A stretch of 64,000 nt of DNA from assembly GCA_020465985.1 (NCBI GenBank), contig JAANYP010004797.1, positions 1 through 64,000 of the forward strand, in the 5' to 3' direction. Positions within the stretch are counted from its first letter, which is position 1; each line of letters begins with the position of its first letter. A model generated the notes under the pieces. It saw only the letters and a list, made by a program, of their open reading frames with translations, was not told the origin of the DNA and ran no database searches. The translations under genes were made by a program, and so were the position numbers. This document shows positions 32,918-45,936 of this stretch, piece after piece. This DNA comes from Centrapalus pauciflorus (taxonomy: Eukaryota > Streptophyta > Magnoliopsida > Asterales > Asteraceae).

Positions 32918-34768
32918 TTGGTCAACCACATTTACTTAATCATCAACTCAACTACTTTGAATTTATACATATGAAAGATATTTCATACTTCAGTATGTAT
33001 CATTTAAGTACTCATACTATCCACCTTGGTTATTTTGTTACTTTTGTTATCCATACAAATCCATATTTCTTTGCGGGGCATTCAGATCTAAATTCACTAT
33101 TATATCCAAATCATGTATTAAATTTCATTTACAGCATACCTAGTTAGCATATATAAAACTCGTCTCTATAAAATCTCTTAACTATATATATTTCATCATA
33201 TTTGTAGTGTGTGTGTGTGTGTGTTTGTATATATATATATATATCCATTCATATTCGCGTTTGAAACTTCACAATCTTCTCACGGTGCTAAAGTTTTAAA
33301 CTCAAGTTCCTGTTTAGATGATAATAATTATTATCATTATTAGATCATCATCCATAGGCTGATTTACGTCCTTTTATAAACATTAGGATATAATACCCCT
33401 TCTACATAGTGTAATACTATATAAGTTTAATCATGGAATAAATTTTCATTCTTTTCTTAACTTGACATTACTTCTATTTGATATATATCAGTTAAGGTAC
33501 TTGTTACATGTGAAGTTACAACCTTCAATGAACTTCTTGAATTGGTTACCACATAGTGGTCTGAAGTTCGGATATGGTCCACCACAAAACACATAGAAAA
33601 AATAATGGAAAAAATGTTACATAACATAGGTGGTTCGAGCTTCAGTTAGTCAAAAGTTTAGATGGACACACATCCGAAGTCGGATGTGACCCTACCCATG
33701 ACACTTTGAAAAAAAATGTAGTTAAGTATGAAGTCCTTGTACGATGTATACAAGTGTGTGTGTGATTGAACTTCAAATGAGGAGTTCGAAGTTCATGTCC
33801 ATGCGAAACTTTGGATTCATCCGAAGATACACTTAGCAGATGTGCAGTTAATGTAGTTATTGTTCATCATGCACATGCATATACGTCTACAGTGATCTAA
33901 CACAAAACATACTATAAAAACATATCCAAAGGTAAAATTTAAAGACGAGCAACATTAAAACTAGCATAAATATCTAAAAACACTTGGATCTAACCTAAAA
34001 ATGTCAAAAACCAAAGAAAAACCCCTCGAAAGATCGGGAAATTAAAAACACATAGATGTATGTAATAACTTAAAATAACCAAAAATAAGTGTTATCTGAT
34101 GGAATACATGAACAAGATGATGAAAAACAGCAAGAAAGAGAACAAAAATGTAAGGTTTTGTGTGTGATAAAGTTGAAAATGGCGGTGGTCTGGTAGTTTC
34201 TTGTCGACGAAGGTTTAAAAGGAAGAAGAAAGGTCAATTGGTTGACCCGACTTCCCTTTTATATGAAAAAGCTTGGCCAGGTTTTGGCCTAACTACAACA
34301 AAAAATTTTGGGCTATTAATAAAATCTGTTAAAAATTAAGTGAAATAAAAATAAAATAATAAAATAGAAAATAATAAAACATAATAATAAATTTAAACTT
34401 TGAACAAAGATAAAATCCTTTTGTAGTTTTTAATTTTTCTAATTTAAACAAGAAAATAGAAACTCTTTTTGTGGTTTTCAAATTATTTTCAACTTTAAAC
34501 AAAAAAAAAATAAGTAAAAACTAAAATGAAAATAATATACTGAAATAAAATAATTTTTTTGGGATTTCTATGTTTTTCAAATTAAAAAAAATAAATAAAA
34601 TCTATGTTTTTGTATTTCTCAGATATAGCAAAGTTAAAACAAAATAATGTAAAGTAAGATTAAATAAAGTACAAATAAAAGATGTGCAAACTGGCAGCGA
34701 AGGAAAAACTATCTATCAATTAAATATTTATCCTTTTGGAAGAAACCCATATTCCCGATAAAGTGAGA
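32918..34768. other. Non-coding stretch, including Cop4 3' side
   Basis: No gene is supported. A (GT)n(AT)n microsatellite lies at 33207-33244. From 33540 to 33840 there are GAAGTTCGGAT- and CATCCGAAG-type words like those in the Cop4 leader (54450-54800), so this part is probably the Cop4 3' region. From 34320 to 34680 the text is A/T low complexity. No Cop4 3' LTR matching 55268-55589 was found. Confidence 0.5.
33207..33244. repeat. (GT)n(AT)n compound microsatellite
   Basis: About nine GT units are followed by about nine AT units. Confidence 0.9.
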
Positions 34769-36360
34769 TTATAAGAACCGAAAACGTGGTTCGTCTAAAG
34801 CTTTAGTAAATATATCATCCAATTGAAACTCCATCTTACAAAATACAACTCTATATTCCCTTTTTCTAACATGGTCTTTAAGGAATTGATACCTGATGTC
34901 TATGTGTTTTGTTCTTGAATGTTGTATGCGATTGCAAGAAATAGCAATACCATTTCGCGAGTCACAATAGATTGGGATGTTAGTGAGTGAGAATCCATAA
35001 TCACGTAATTGTGTCCTCATCGACAGTAGTTGAGGGCAGCAGCTTGTAGCTGCTACGTACTCAACCTCAGTTGTGGATGTCGAAACATAGTTTTCACCGT
35101 ATGTGCTTTTACGATCTACGTGATAACTAAAAGATCAGCATCAGAGCACTAAGATAGAAATTGGTTCTTTTTGGCTACCATAGACCAACCTCAGGTGAAC
35201 CCTTAAGATAACAAAAAATGCGTTTAACCATAGTAAGGTATGATTCTTTAGGGTCATGCCTGAAAACAATCACAAAGACATGTATAAAACATTATATCCA
35301 GCCTACTAGCCATAGATAGAGTAAAGAGCCAATCATTCCTTTGTAAGTTGTGTCATTGACACTTTCCCCAGAAGGATCAGTGTCTAACCTACAATTTGAA
35401 GCCATGGGAGTTGTGATTGTCATGCAAGAGTCTAATTTACACTTCTTGAGAATATCAAGGGTATATTTCGACTGGTTCACAAAAATCCAATCCTCAAGTT
35501 GTTTGACTTGGAATCCGAGAAAAAATTCATTTCCTCCATCATACTCATCTCGAACATGAACTCCATGAGGTTTGAAAATTCTTTTCATAACTCAGGGTTT
35601 GTAGATCAGAATATAATAGCATTCACATAAATTTGGTCTAACATTATATCTAGGCCTTCCCATTTAGTGAACAAAGTTGTGTCCAAAACACCTTTACTGA
35701 ATCCAGAAGCGATAAGGAAGTTAGAGAGGCTATCATACCAAGCCCGAGGTGCTTGTTTTAAACTATTGAGGGCTTTATCTAGCACATAAACATGGTCCAG
35801 CTTATGTGCATCAATAAATCTTTATGGTTGTTCAACGCACACCTCCTCATTAAGTTCACCGTTAAAGAAAGCAGTCTTGACATCCATTTGGTAGACTTTG
35901 ATGTTTTTGTATGCTGCAAATGCCAAGAAGATTAGGAGGGCTTGGATCCGTGCAAATGAAGTTCTTGTTGGTGATAACCTTTAGCGACTAGCCTTGCCTT
36001 GTTCCTCACCACAATTCTGTCTTAATCTCATTTGTTCTTAAAGATCCATTTAGCAATGATGATTGCCCGTCCTTTAGGATTGGGAACTAATCTCCATACC
36101 TTTAGTTGTTTAAACTGGTTGAGCTCATCTTTTATAGCTACAATCCAGTCAGGGTCATTCAAATCTTTGTCCACTCAAGCGGGTTTGATCATACTAAGGA
36201 ATGACGCAAAGAGACATTCACTAGTAGATGCACTTCGAGTTTGAACATCGGTTGTCAAATAACCATTGATTTCTTCGGTTGGGTGAACCCGGGTCCATCT
36301 ATTTTTATGCGGTAGGCGTGAACGTGAAGGTAAGTCAGTGGTTAGCATGGAAATGGATGA
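34769..36360 (-). pseudogene. pol: Cop4 pol: RT and RNase H, broken
   Basis: The minus-strand pieces are in copia order: the linker RVHPTEE and RSASTSECLFASFLSMIKPA (about 36290-36180); the RT start DLNDPDWIVAIKDELNQFKQ; RNKARLVAKGY; later FFLGFQVKQLEDWIFVNQSK and TYKGMIGSLLYL (35590-35290); and the RNase H end LRDYGFSLTNIPIYCDSRN, SRTKHIDIRYQFLKDHVRK, FTKALDEPRFRFL (35020-34769). Stops and frame changes are frequent, and the YVDD segment is degraded (near 35620). It is a different copia family from Cop1/Cop2. The right end is cut at 36360 by the Cop2 insertion; the gag side continues at 53896. Confidence 0.82.
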
Positions 36361-36365
36361 AGTGT
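36361..36365. other. Cop2 target duplication, left (AGTGT)
   Basis: AGTGT here equals AGTGT at 53891-53895, directly outside the two Cop2 LTRs. Confidence 0.92.
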
Positions 36366-37003
36366 TGTTGGTACACCCAGTGTGACGATTGCAGTCTAGT
36401 TTTTGTAATAATCAGCGCTTTATTAATACAAGTCAGATTGTTTGTTCATATCTATGTCTTAAGTTCATGATTGTGTATTGTGTTCATATTTGCATGTTAA
36501 ATTCATGATTGTAAGATAAGTTAATGAGATATGAACTTATGGTGATAAGTTCATGAGGCTATGAAGTTACGAAAATAAGTTCATGGGGCTATGAACTTAT
36601 GAGAATAAGTTCATGAGACATAGGCTACGAACTTAGGGCTCATAAGTTTGTACAAACTTAGCCTTGATAAATTCGTATGAACTTATTTCCATGGGCTTGA
36701 ACTTATATGTTAGTGGGCTTGGGCCATGCACGAACTTAAGGGTTATTTCATGAACTCATCTTGGCAAGTTCATTAACACTTTGAGAATTAATTTCAGAAT
36801 TTGTAGAGAGCAAAAGCAGACGAATTTAGAGAGTTTAATAGAATTCTTACGGCGCGATACATCGTGTGGGGTCGATACTTGTTCGGCTAGCATCGTGTTC
36901 GGCTTTGTGATCCCATGTGATCAATTCGTCAACGTTAAACGAGGATTCCGCACTCATTTGACGACGTCATGCCTTGATAGATCCGTAGAGGGTGGTCCTT
37001 ACA
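36366..37003 (+). repeat. Cop2 5' LTR
   Basis: This 638-bp LTR starts TGTTGGTACACCCAGTG and ends GGTGGTCCTTACA. Between 36450 and 36780 about 20 AAGTTCATG or GAACTTA words appear in both orientations. Confidence 0.93.
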
Positions 37004-37005
37004 AG

Positions 37006-37017
37006 TGGTATCAGAAC
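37006..37017 (+). other. Cop2 primer-binding site
   Basis: TGGTATCAGAAC lies two bases after the LTR and matches initiator tRNA-Met with one change. Confidence 0.85.
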
Positions 37018-37555
37018 TTTTCTTGATTGTTCTTCGTGTTCTTCACGATTCATTGAACATTCAAAGGTTTCTTGGTGTTTTTACGGATAAATCACTAGTT
37101 TTTCTCGAAGGTTTACGTTGATTTGAGCAGTTCTTCAAGTCTATACTCATCATACTTCATCTATTCAATGGGATTCATCGTTTTTAGGCTTAAAAACGTT
37201 GAATTAATCTGAGTTTTTGAAAAATTGAATTTTTGACGTTTTCATGAACTTGAGGCGCACAAAGTTAGTGAGAAATTTAGGGCTTCACGAACATGTCAGA
37301 CACGCTCCTCCACAAACATGCGGTGCACGCACTTGTCAGATTTCACGAAGTCGTTTGATTTAGGGTTCCACAAAGTTGTAATTCACGGACTTGTCAGGAT
37401 ACGAACTTAGTGTCCACGAGCTTAATATTAAACGAATTTAATTTGGTAAAATGAATTTAAATTAAATTCATACGAACTTAATATAAGTCCGTACAAATTT
37501 TTTAAAATTTATTTTAAAAATTAATTAATTAAGTTCGTGAAGATAAGTTTTTTAA
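37018..37555 (+). other. Cop2 leader with AAGTTCGTG-type words
   Basis: This is the untranslated leader up to the gag ATG. Words such as TTCACGAAC, CACGGACTTGTCAG, ACGAACTTAGTG and AAGTTCGTGAAG fill 37240-37545. Position and density match the leader words of Cop1 although the word is different. Confidence 0.8.
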
Positions 37556-40211
37556 ATGTCAAGTCTACACAAGTTTTTGGAAATGGATCACGAGGTAGGT
37601 AAATCCAATTCCCCACCCATGCTTATGATGATCGAGGATTATTATTGGTGGAAAAATAGGTTTGCAGACTTTGCTCGTTTTAATGATATGCGCATGTGGA
37701 TATGCATAGATGAAGGGTATGTTCCCCCTACTCAGGAGCTCGAGGACAGGATGAAAGTTCAATCCTATCAGCAAATGAAAGATGAGGATAACAAAATTTA
37801 TGAAGTTCGGAATCGGGCTCTATCGTCAATCAAAATGGCTTTAACGTTGGAAATTTTACATACATTTAAACATTACAGAACTTCTAAAGAACTCTGGGAG
37901 GCATTAGAGAAGAGGTATGAGGGAAATCCAATGGTGGGGAAGGGGAGAACGGAATTGTTGAAACAACAGTTTGAGATCTTTAAGGGCCTTAAGAATGAAA
38001 ACTTTGATGAGATAGTCACGACGTTCTATCATCTTCTGACCGAGCTTGATAATCACAGAGTTGATTATCAAGAATCTCAAAAGATTGACAAACTTTTAAA
38101 TGCGTAACCGGCAAAGTGGGAGATGTACACTGCTTTGATAAAGCATGATCAAGATAAGTTGGACACTTTCACTCTTGAATAGGTTATCGGGACACTGAGG
38201 GCTTATAGCATTTAGATACTAAAGAAGGATATGGAATATGATCAGGTACAAGATCCTGAAATGTACTTCGGCAAGTCTAAGACATCAAGTTCTGGTGTAC
38301 CTAAGTCAGGAGCTACAACGTTCTATTCTGGAGAAGAAGAAGACATCCCTGTAGAAGCAGAAGAATCGAGTGGTAGCGCCTTTCTAGGGTTTTCCAAACC
38401 AGATGATCAACAACAAAGCTCAAGATCTTCATCTCAGGAGTACATGAAAATGCCTATGAGTGCTAAGACAGCTGAGGAGAAACTAAAGCTTCTAGCTTCA
38501 TTTATAGCAGCATAGGGTAATTGTATTCCGGGAAAGATTAAAGATCCGGCTCTATGGGAAAAACATTATGATTAGGTAGACCCCGATGATCTAGAGCAGA
38601 CGGAGCTGCGATGGTAACTGGCCATGGTCACACAAAGGGTAAAGAGGTTCATGAAAAGAACTGGAAGAAATCTTATTGTGAACAATGTTTGTTTTGATAA
38701 GTCGAAAGTAAAGTATTACAACTGTCAGGGGTTGGGACATTTCGCGAAAGAATGTCAGAGGCCAAAGATGGAAAACTATCAGAATCCGGGAAGACAGAAT
38801 TAAACCAGTTCAGGGAATTAAGCTCCAGTGGCTGGGTTAGTGACAAATGTATCTTCTAACAAGCAGTTAGATGGTATTATGATTGGAATTCTCATTGGGA
38901 CCCAAACACTAGAGCTTTTATGGCTGAAGTGACTGAAACTGATAATGGAGCAGAAGAGGAAAGGAAGGAGGGATACCCAGCAGTCCGACACAAATCCATT
39001 GGTAATGGAAAATTCTGAGGAACTGACTACTCTAGAATTTGCAGCTCATATGGCAAACGTCGAATCGTATCGGAAAAAGGTAACCCTCAACTTTTCTACT
39101 TTTCATGATTTATGTGTTTTATGTACTACTTTAAATGATATATTGAATTTACTGCTAGAATCACATTCATCTATGACAGCTCAAACTCAATCTTTAAAAT
39201 CTAAAAATGGTAGTCTATTAGACATTAAGGAAGATCTTAGGGCTATAATGAAAGTTGATGCTAAAGATGTAATAGTTTCGAAAGACAAATTGAGCGAACA
39301 ATGTGACAGGATAGAACTAATTTATGAGCATGTAGAATCACTGACTAAGGAGATCACCCTTAAAGATGTAGAATTAGTTGAAGCTAGGGTTAAGGTTGCT
39401 GAGGCTAATACTAAAATTGAGAAGTTTAGGAACTCATCCTTGAACTTAGGAAAAATCTTAGATTCGCAGAGACAGTCTAAAAAACCAATTGGCCTAGGAT
39501 ATTAGGATGTGCCTCCACCTTCCAACAGCAACTATGTGCCTATCCCTCAGGATGAGACCAAGAAAACGGTTAAGTCAGAGGAAGTAACGGTAATTAAGAC
39601 GGATAAGGTGTCAACAACTAAGGTGTTAACAACTGCTTCTCAGCTTAAGAAAACGATAAAGTTTGTGAAGTCTGGTAGTGTGTCACAACTAGAAGAGGCT
39701 AAAACCGTTAATGATAATAAAAAAGAGGAGTTGAACAAAGTTGTTGATACAAACCAACAAGACATAAGTGAGACCCCTAAGTCAAAGAGTGCTTATAAGA
39801 AATCAATTGACCCGATGTCTTGCTTTAAATGTCATGAAAAAGGTCATGTTACATCAGGTTGTCCCTATAAGAAACCGGCGTCTACACCAATCTTAGGGAA
39901 ACAAGAACAACAAACCTTGAAAACAGTTCCTAGTAATGTAAGCACTAGTAGTTCTCAAAATTCAGAGTTATAACACTGAAATGCATTATAAAATAAATTT
40001 TTCTAAGGCTGCACAGCAAAAGACAATCCAAATGCCAAGAGTGGATATTAATCACTCAGCTCCACAACCGGTCCTTGCTCAAAAACCCAAGTCACCTGTA
40101 AGGAGAGATGGCTATTTGAAAGAGTTTATTTTTGTGGATGAGAATGGTATTACCAAGTCAGTCATGGCTTGGGTTCCCATTGATAACTATTCTGGTTTGT
40201 TTCATGTGTAG
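37556..40211 (+). pseudogene. gag: Cop2 gag
   Basis: It is homologous to the intact Cop1 gag throughout: FLEMDHEVGKSNSPP, EDYYWWKNRFADFARFNDMR, ILHTFKHYRTSKELWEALEK, the coiled coil (DKLSEQCDRIELIYEHVESL) and the second knuckle CFKCHEKGHVTSGC. The first knuckle reads YYNCQGLGHFAKEC, so its first Cys codon has become TAT. In-frame stops include those at about 38105, 38180, 38212, 38513, 38573 and 38615, several explained by CAA or CAG changing to TAA or TAG. Frame changes lie near 38870 and 39970. It ends at a TAG (40209-40211) after SGLFHV, in frame with the protease. Confidence 0.9.
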
Positions 40212-40730
40212 GAGTTAACTACAGGTCTAAACAACAAATGGTTTGTAGATAGTGGTTGCTCTCGACACATGACTAGGGAGAGAAGTCTATAGATAAACTT
40301 CAAAAGCGGGTGTAAGGGATTTGTCTCATTTGCTGAAAATAAAGGAGGCGATATCACTGGGTTAGGAACAGTCACTGATGGGAAAATCACACTCGAGCAG
40401 GTTTACCATGTAATAAACTTGATCACAATCTCATTAATGATGAGGGTAGAGTCTTTTCCAATTCGAGCATTCCCACGACACATGACTGGGGATAGAAGTC
40501 TATAGACAAACTTCAAAAGCGGGTGTAAGGGATTTGTCTCATTTGCTGAGACTAAAGGAGGCGATATCACTGGGTTAGGAACAGTCACTGAAGGGAAAAT
40601 CACACTCGAGCAGGTCTACCATGTAAATAAACTTGATCACAATCTCATTAATGATGAGGGTAGTGTCTTTTCCAATTCGAGCATTCCCACGACATCTGAA
40701 GAAAATTTATCCACATAAGACGGGTGCCGA
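40212..40730 (+). pseudogene. pol: Cop2 protease with internal duplication
   Basis: The frame continues NNKWFVDSGCSRHMT after the gag TAG. A shared stop (TCTATAG) lies in both copies of the duplicated unit. After the second copy the text goes from VYHVNKLDHNLI straight into NDEGSVFSNSS, which belongs to the linker before RT. The pre-integrase domain and the whole integrase core are therefore deleted. Confidence 0.85.
40263..40689 (+). repeat. 213-bp tandem duplication in Cop2 protease
   Basis: The unit starting CGACACATGACT is at 40263-40475 and again at 40476-40689, each ending TTCGAGCATTCCCA. The copies differ by about eight substitutions and one extra A. Both carry the same stop codon. 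Confidence 0.92.
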
Positions 40731-42187
40731 ACAACTGAAGAACCATTGTCGTCTAATGATGTGAATCAGACAAATAGTCCAGCCTCATAAGAAATTGATC
40801 ACGAGGAGGATGTTCCATCTGAAGTCACACCCATAATAGGCAAAATAGGCTCTAATCTAGGAGACAATCTTCAGGTCGATGTAGTTGAAACATCGAGAGT
40901 AAATAAGGATCATCCTATTGAAGACATCATTGGGAATCCAAATGCTGGGGTGAGAACTCGGAGTAGTGTGAATAATAACACAGTGTTGTCATTGATGATC
41001 AATGACTCCGAGGCTTTTCACACATGTTTGTACTCTTGTTTCATATCACAAGTTGAGCCGAAGAAGGTACAAATGGCTCTAAAGGATAATTCTTGGGTTG
41101 AAGCCATGCAAGAGGAACTCTCACAGTTCAAAAAGCTGGAAGTCTGGGAGTTAGTGCCTTTGCCTCATGGAGAAGTTACAACAGGGACCTAATGTGTCCT
41201 TAAGTGCAAAAGAGATGATGGAGGCATCGTTACTCGTAACAAGGCAAGACTTGTAGCCAAAGGGTTCAACCAAGAAGAAGGGATAGATTATAATGAGTTG
41301 TTTGCACCCGTAGCAAGGCTTGAAGCAATCCGAATCCTTCAAAGGCTTCAAAGTTTATCAACTAGACGTCAAGAGTGCCTTCTTGTATGGAAAAGTGAAG
41401 GACTTGGTGCATGTCGGCTAACCACCAGGGTTTACAGATCCTAAGTATCCAGACAAAATATATAGATTGGATAACGCACTGTATGGATTACATCAAGCAC
41501 CTAGGCATGGTACGAGACACTATCTACTCATCTCTTGGAAAATGGGATCGAGGGAGGATGAATAGATAGTACACTATTCATTAAAAGGAAAAGTGACGAT
41601 TTCTTAATGGTACACGTTTATGTGGACGACATCATCTGTGAGTCGTCTACTGAACAAATGTGCAAGGATGTTGAAAAGGTTATGAAGTCCAAGTTTTTGA
41701 TGAGTGCGATGGTAGAGCTGAACTTCTTTCTGGGTTTACAAGTTGAACAACGAAAGGAGGGGATGTTCATTATCAGACGAAGTATGTCTATGAAATTTTA
41801 GAGCGCTTCAGGATGGAAGGAACAAAACTCACAACACATTTCAGTATTCCAATTCAAGTCAATCACAATCTCGGACTGAGTACCGATAGTGATACTGATG
41901 TGGATCCAACATTATATCGGGCCATGATCAGGTGACTTATGTATTTTACTGCTTCTCAACCTGACATCATGTTTGTTGTTCACATTTGTGCCAGGTTTCA
42001 AGCTAACCCCAAGGAGATGCACATGATAGCTGTGAAGCGGATTCTGAGATACCTGAAGTCAAAATCGAAGCCAGTACTTTGGTATCATGCTTATGGAGGG
42101 TGCAGCTTGAATAGAAAGTCAACAAAGGGAGGTTGTCAGTTCCTAGGAGGGAGACTGGTGCCCTGGCAATGCAAGAAACAAACTTCA
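40731..42187 (+). pseudogene. pol: Cop2 RT and first part of RNase H
   Basis: The linker (GVRTRSSVNNNTVL) and RT start (NDSEAFHTCLYSCFISQVEP, NSWVEAMQEELSQF) match Cop1. CKRDDGGIVTRNKARLVAKG has a stop just before it at 41190. A frame break near 41340 removes part of VYQLDVKSAF. The catalytic YVDD is intact (HVYVDDIICESS, 41613 onward), as is VELNFFLGLQVEQRKEGMF. RNase H runs ARFQANPKEMHM to STKGGCQFLGGRLVPWQCKK and is cut at 42187 by Cop3. The part after CEAEY is at 48158. Confidence 0.88.
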
Positions 42188-42747
42188 TGTAAGGTCCACC
42201 GTCTATGGATCTATCAAGGCGTGACGTCGTATAATGAGTGCGGAATGCTTGTTTGACGATAACGGATCGGTCACACGGAAACACGGAGCCGAACAAGATG
42301 CTTTCTGATAGAATACCGACCCTACACGATGTATTGCTCCTTGCAACGCTTTAAAACTCTCTGAAATTCATCTGAAACTGCTCTCACGAATCTAAAAGTG
42401 AATTCTCGAAGTGTTATAGAAATATCACAAATAAGTTCTTAATATAACGCTTAAGTTCGTGCATGCCCCAAGCCCATGAACTTATAGATTAAAGCCCATG
42501 CAGATAAGTTTGTAGCCTATGCTCATCAACTTATTTTCATAAGTTCATAACCCCGTGACCTTGTTTTCAAAAGTTCATAGTCTCATGAACTTATCTCACA
42601 AGCATCAACATAACATGCAAATATGAATCATGAACTTAAGACATAAATATGAACAAACAATCATGACTTATATTAATCTACCTATCTATTACACATGACT
42701 ATCTATTACAAAACTAGACTACTATCATCACACCAGATGTACCAACA
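42188..42747 (-). repeat. Cop3 3' LTR
   Basis: This 560-bp LTR starts, on the plus strand, TGTAAGGTCCACCGTC and ends CAGATGTACCAACA. The polypurine complement GACTCCCCCTTGACGATAGC follows at 42748. The inverted-repeat arm inside the LTR reads ACTATCATCA, two bases away from pairing perfectly with TGACGATAGC. Confidence 0.9.
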
Positions 42748-45572
42748 GACTCCCCCTTGACGATAGCTTCTAGTTGATATCCATTTCTTAATAGAACTAG
42801 GCTTATTTAAGTTACTACCTGCAAGTAATCCTTGCTCGATACAAACTTTAACCACTCTTTGATATTTCCTGCCCTCTGACCTCCAATTTTCGTCAAAGAA
42901 GATTGACTGATCACGAAGCTTCTGCAGGACGTTCTGAGAGAGGTTTACTAGGCGTAAAGGATCATATACCCTCAAAATCACCTTCTCATCATTATCTTCA
43001 TTAACTGCCTCACCTGTCTCATTATCAACGTACCACCACATCAAGTTACTCAACTCTTCTTGTGGCTTACTCTTTAGTGGGACCTTCTTTAGGCACTTGA
43101 TAGGCTTGTAGTACATCTTCATCCCTTGCCTACCAGAAAATGGATTTATCCTGGTTTCGTTCATGACCCTTTTGCCAATCCTTGGTGTCAGCCTTTCAAA
43201 CTTTCCCTACTGACCTCCTCTTCGAATGATCTTCGCAATTACTTCAGCGTAGGGGTCGTCTTCACGGTTTATAAGCTCCTTCCAGGCTAACGCTTTAACT
43301 TCACATTTTGGCAGAGTATTGATGTCCTTTAGCCTTCTTCTTAGATACTGAAGTCCAATTTATCCTTTTAAAATGAAGAGTTGCAGTTCTCTATCATAGA
43401 ACCAGCTTAATATTCCACCTGATAACTTTCCTGGACTTGGCATTTTCATTTTCTTCTTTATAGCCAAGTGCTTCTTCTTTTCTTCTTTGGTAAGCTCCCT
43501 GTCTGGCATTTGAGAAATCTCATAATCCGTTTCATCATTAAGTGTAGATCTCAGCACATCTAGATCTATCGGATTCTGGTCTATATTTATATATTGCTCT
43601 ATAACAGGTTGCTTCTGTATCACTACCTCATCAGATTCATCGTCTTCATCTAAAACCACCTCATCATCTGAATTCCAGTCAGGTCCATCTTCAGGAACAA
43701 ATTCGCCTTCCTCAAGGTCCTCTTGATCTAAGTCAACTTCAAAATCAAATCTGATATCCTCATCATCCAACCCGGCCAAGGCTCAAATCAATTCTACGTC
43801 AATTATCTCTGTAGCCTCGGGAGCGTTGCCTTTACCCTTATTAGCTATTGACAATCCAGACTCCCCCTGAATGTCAGCTTGCTGAGTAATCTGTTGAGAA
43901 AGATCTGCCAGCTCACTGTCTTTTTGCGCACTGCGGTCGTCTCCTTCATCCTCTCTACGAATTCCCCTCAACTGAGCTCCGCTACAACTCTCCCCCTGAG
44001 CGGCACGATCTTTTAATATTTGCTCCAATAGGGTCTGAAGGGTTTCTATTTGTTGTTGTTGGGCAGCCACAGTCTGGTCTAAATGTGCATTATGCTGATC
44101 TAAATGAGCGTTATGCTGTTGTAACTCTGTGACTGCCCTTGTAAGTTGAAGTATTTGGACTGATTGGACATCAACTTGAGGTTTTAGTTAAATACGTTTT
44201 TGGATATCGGTTGGTGTGGATATGGATGGAGTGGTTATGGCGATTTCTTGTGGAATGGCGGTTGATGTTGAAGGCCCTGATTGATCAAGACGTTGTCGCT
44301 TTGCCCTTTGGTGCCTTGCAACCAACACCTCTTCATCTGGCACAAAATCGTCATCTGCCTCATCTTCATCTTGGAGATGGAATGATTGAGATTGTTCAGG
44401 TTGAGGTTGCACAATGACTCTAGTACCGTAACATCCAAAAGAGGTTGAGGGATTTGCTGCCTCCCTTAAATCTCTTTTAATTTCGGATTTCGTCTCGGAA
44501 TCTTTCTCAACCGCTACATTGGATTCTTCAGGCTGATATCCTGGGGCCTCTAGAGGATGAAGGATATCCTAGATCAACTCTTCAGCAATACCTTCCTGAG
44601 CCGCTCCCCCTTGAGAAAAAATATTTTCTAATGCCTCTTGTCTCTCATCAGCTTGTGCTACCGATGTAGTAGCCATAGCTGCCTGTGCTGACCTAGGCGG
44701 AATTTGAATTGGAGCAGCTACAGCTTGTAATGCCATTACTTGGCCTTGTGGGTCGTTATCTACCCATGCATCTCCAGCTAGAGCAACATAATTCGGGTCG
44801 AGCAGAGCTCCAAACGATGGACTCATCGGCGGTCTAACATTTTCCGCCCTGTTTTGATTGTGGGTCTGGCAATCAACAAAAATAAGTTTGTATATGCCGG
44901 CTACAACTACCACTTCAGGAAAAGGTGGCAAATTTGGCAGGAAATGCCTATTTATCATCATTTTGAACCTTGGGTACAACAAAAATCTCTCCCGACTTGG
45001 AGAAGTTATCTGATGCACAAACTCAGCAAAAAAGAAGCCTGAAAAGTTATATGGCTTGTTGTAAACTAACGAGATCATCCCAGACTGAAGTTTGGATGTC
45101 ATCGAATCAAAACCTTCCTTCATAGGTGCAAAACACGCCATCAGTACATTCATAATGTTACTCCACTGGCCTATCAGACCACTTTTGACATACGACTCCT
45201 TTGCTAAATCCTGCGCATAACCCATCCTATAAAATGCAGCTTGCCTTATAGAAGCTTGGAAATGAACCGGACCATTTCCTGCGCCTCGGTTCCCAAAAGC
45301 AAAATTTCACTCAGATTATCAGCAGAGAATGCAATTGCTTGGCCATTAACGGTTGCCCTGAGAACTAGTGGTAATACCGAGCTGTCTACATGCAGAGTAC
45401 TCCAAAATTGACGTATATACTGGATTATTAGTGTTGGATTGTGTGTCAATGCATAAACTATCCTCGATCTTTTCAAAAATTCAAGAATCTCCCTATATTG
45501 CGATGCTTCTGGCGCTTGGAGGTCAATACTAACTACCATATTGTGCTTATTGAAAAACGCACGATCAGCCAT
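42748..45572 (-). pseudogene. Cop3 ORFX
   Basis: This is a near-complete copy of the extra ORF. It begins MADRAFFNKHNMVVSIDLQA at 45572, then YIRQFWSTLHVDSS, YVKSGLIGQWSNIM, FFFAEFVHQITSPSRERFLL. The acidic and coiled-coil middle follows (LTRAVTELQQHNAHLDQHNA), and the C-terminal domain (GGILSWFYDRELQLFILKG, YYKPIKCLKKVPLKS, VILRVYDPLRLVNLS). Damage: a frame change near 45250, stops near 44567, 44188, 43781, 43358 and 43207, and the natural stop is lost so the last frame runs into the LTR. Conservation with Cop1 and Cop2 in all blocks argues that the protein was once under selection. Confidence 0.87.
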
Positions 45573-45936
45573 TCCTGCAAATGCAATTTGTAGTTAGATT
45601 TTTCAAAACTGATTTTGAAAATCAAAAAGGCTCATACGAACTTAGCTATCTTCGTATAAGCTATGTTTGTACGAGATAAGTTCATATAAGTTTAAGTGCT
45701 ACAAACTTGTAGATATTTTGAACTAAGTTCGTATATCTCTTAAGTTCATACGAACTTATTCTTGAGGAACAAGTTTGAATTCGGCACTTTGAAAAACAAA
45801 AATCCTGATTTAATCCTTTTTAGACATAAATGACCAAGGAATCTAATCCTAAAATGTTCTAATCGAGTTTATTGATATTTTATTTTAAGTTTTATACCCT
45901 AGAACTTAGTGTATATAACACCTAGTTTTTCGGTTA
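45573..45936 (-). other. Cop3 spacer remnant
   Basis: This non-coding stretch is homologous to about 50117-50422 of Cop2 and contains AAGTTCGTATGAACTT-type words at 45650-45770. The hairpin array seen in Cop1 and Cop2 is deleted here. Confidence 0.7.
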
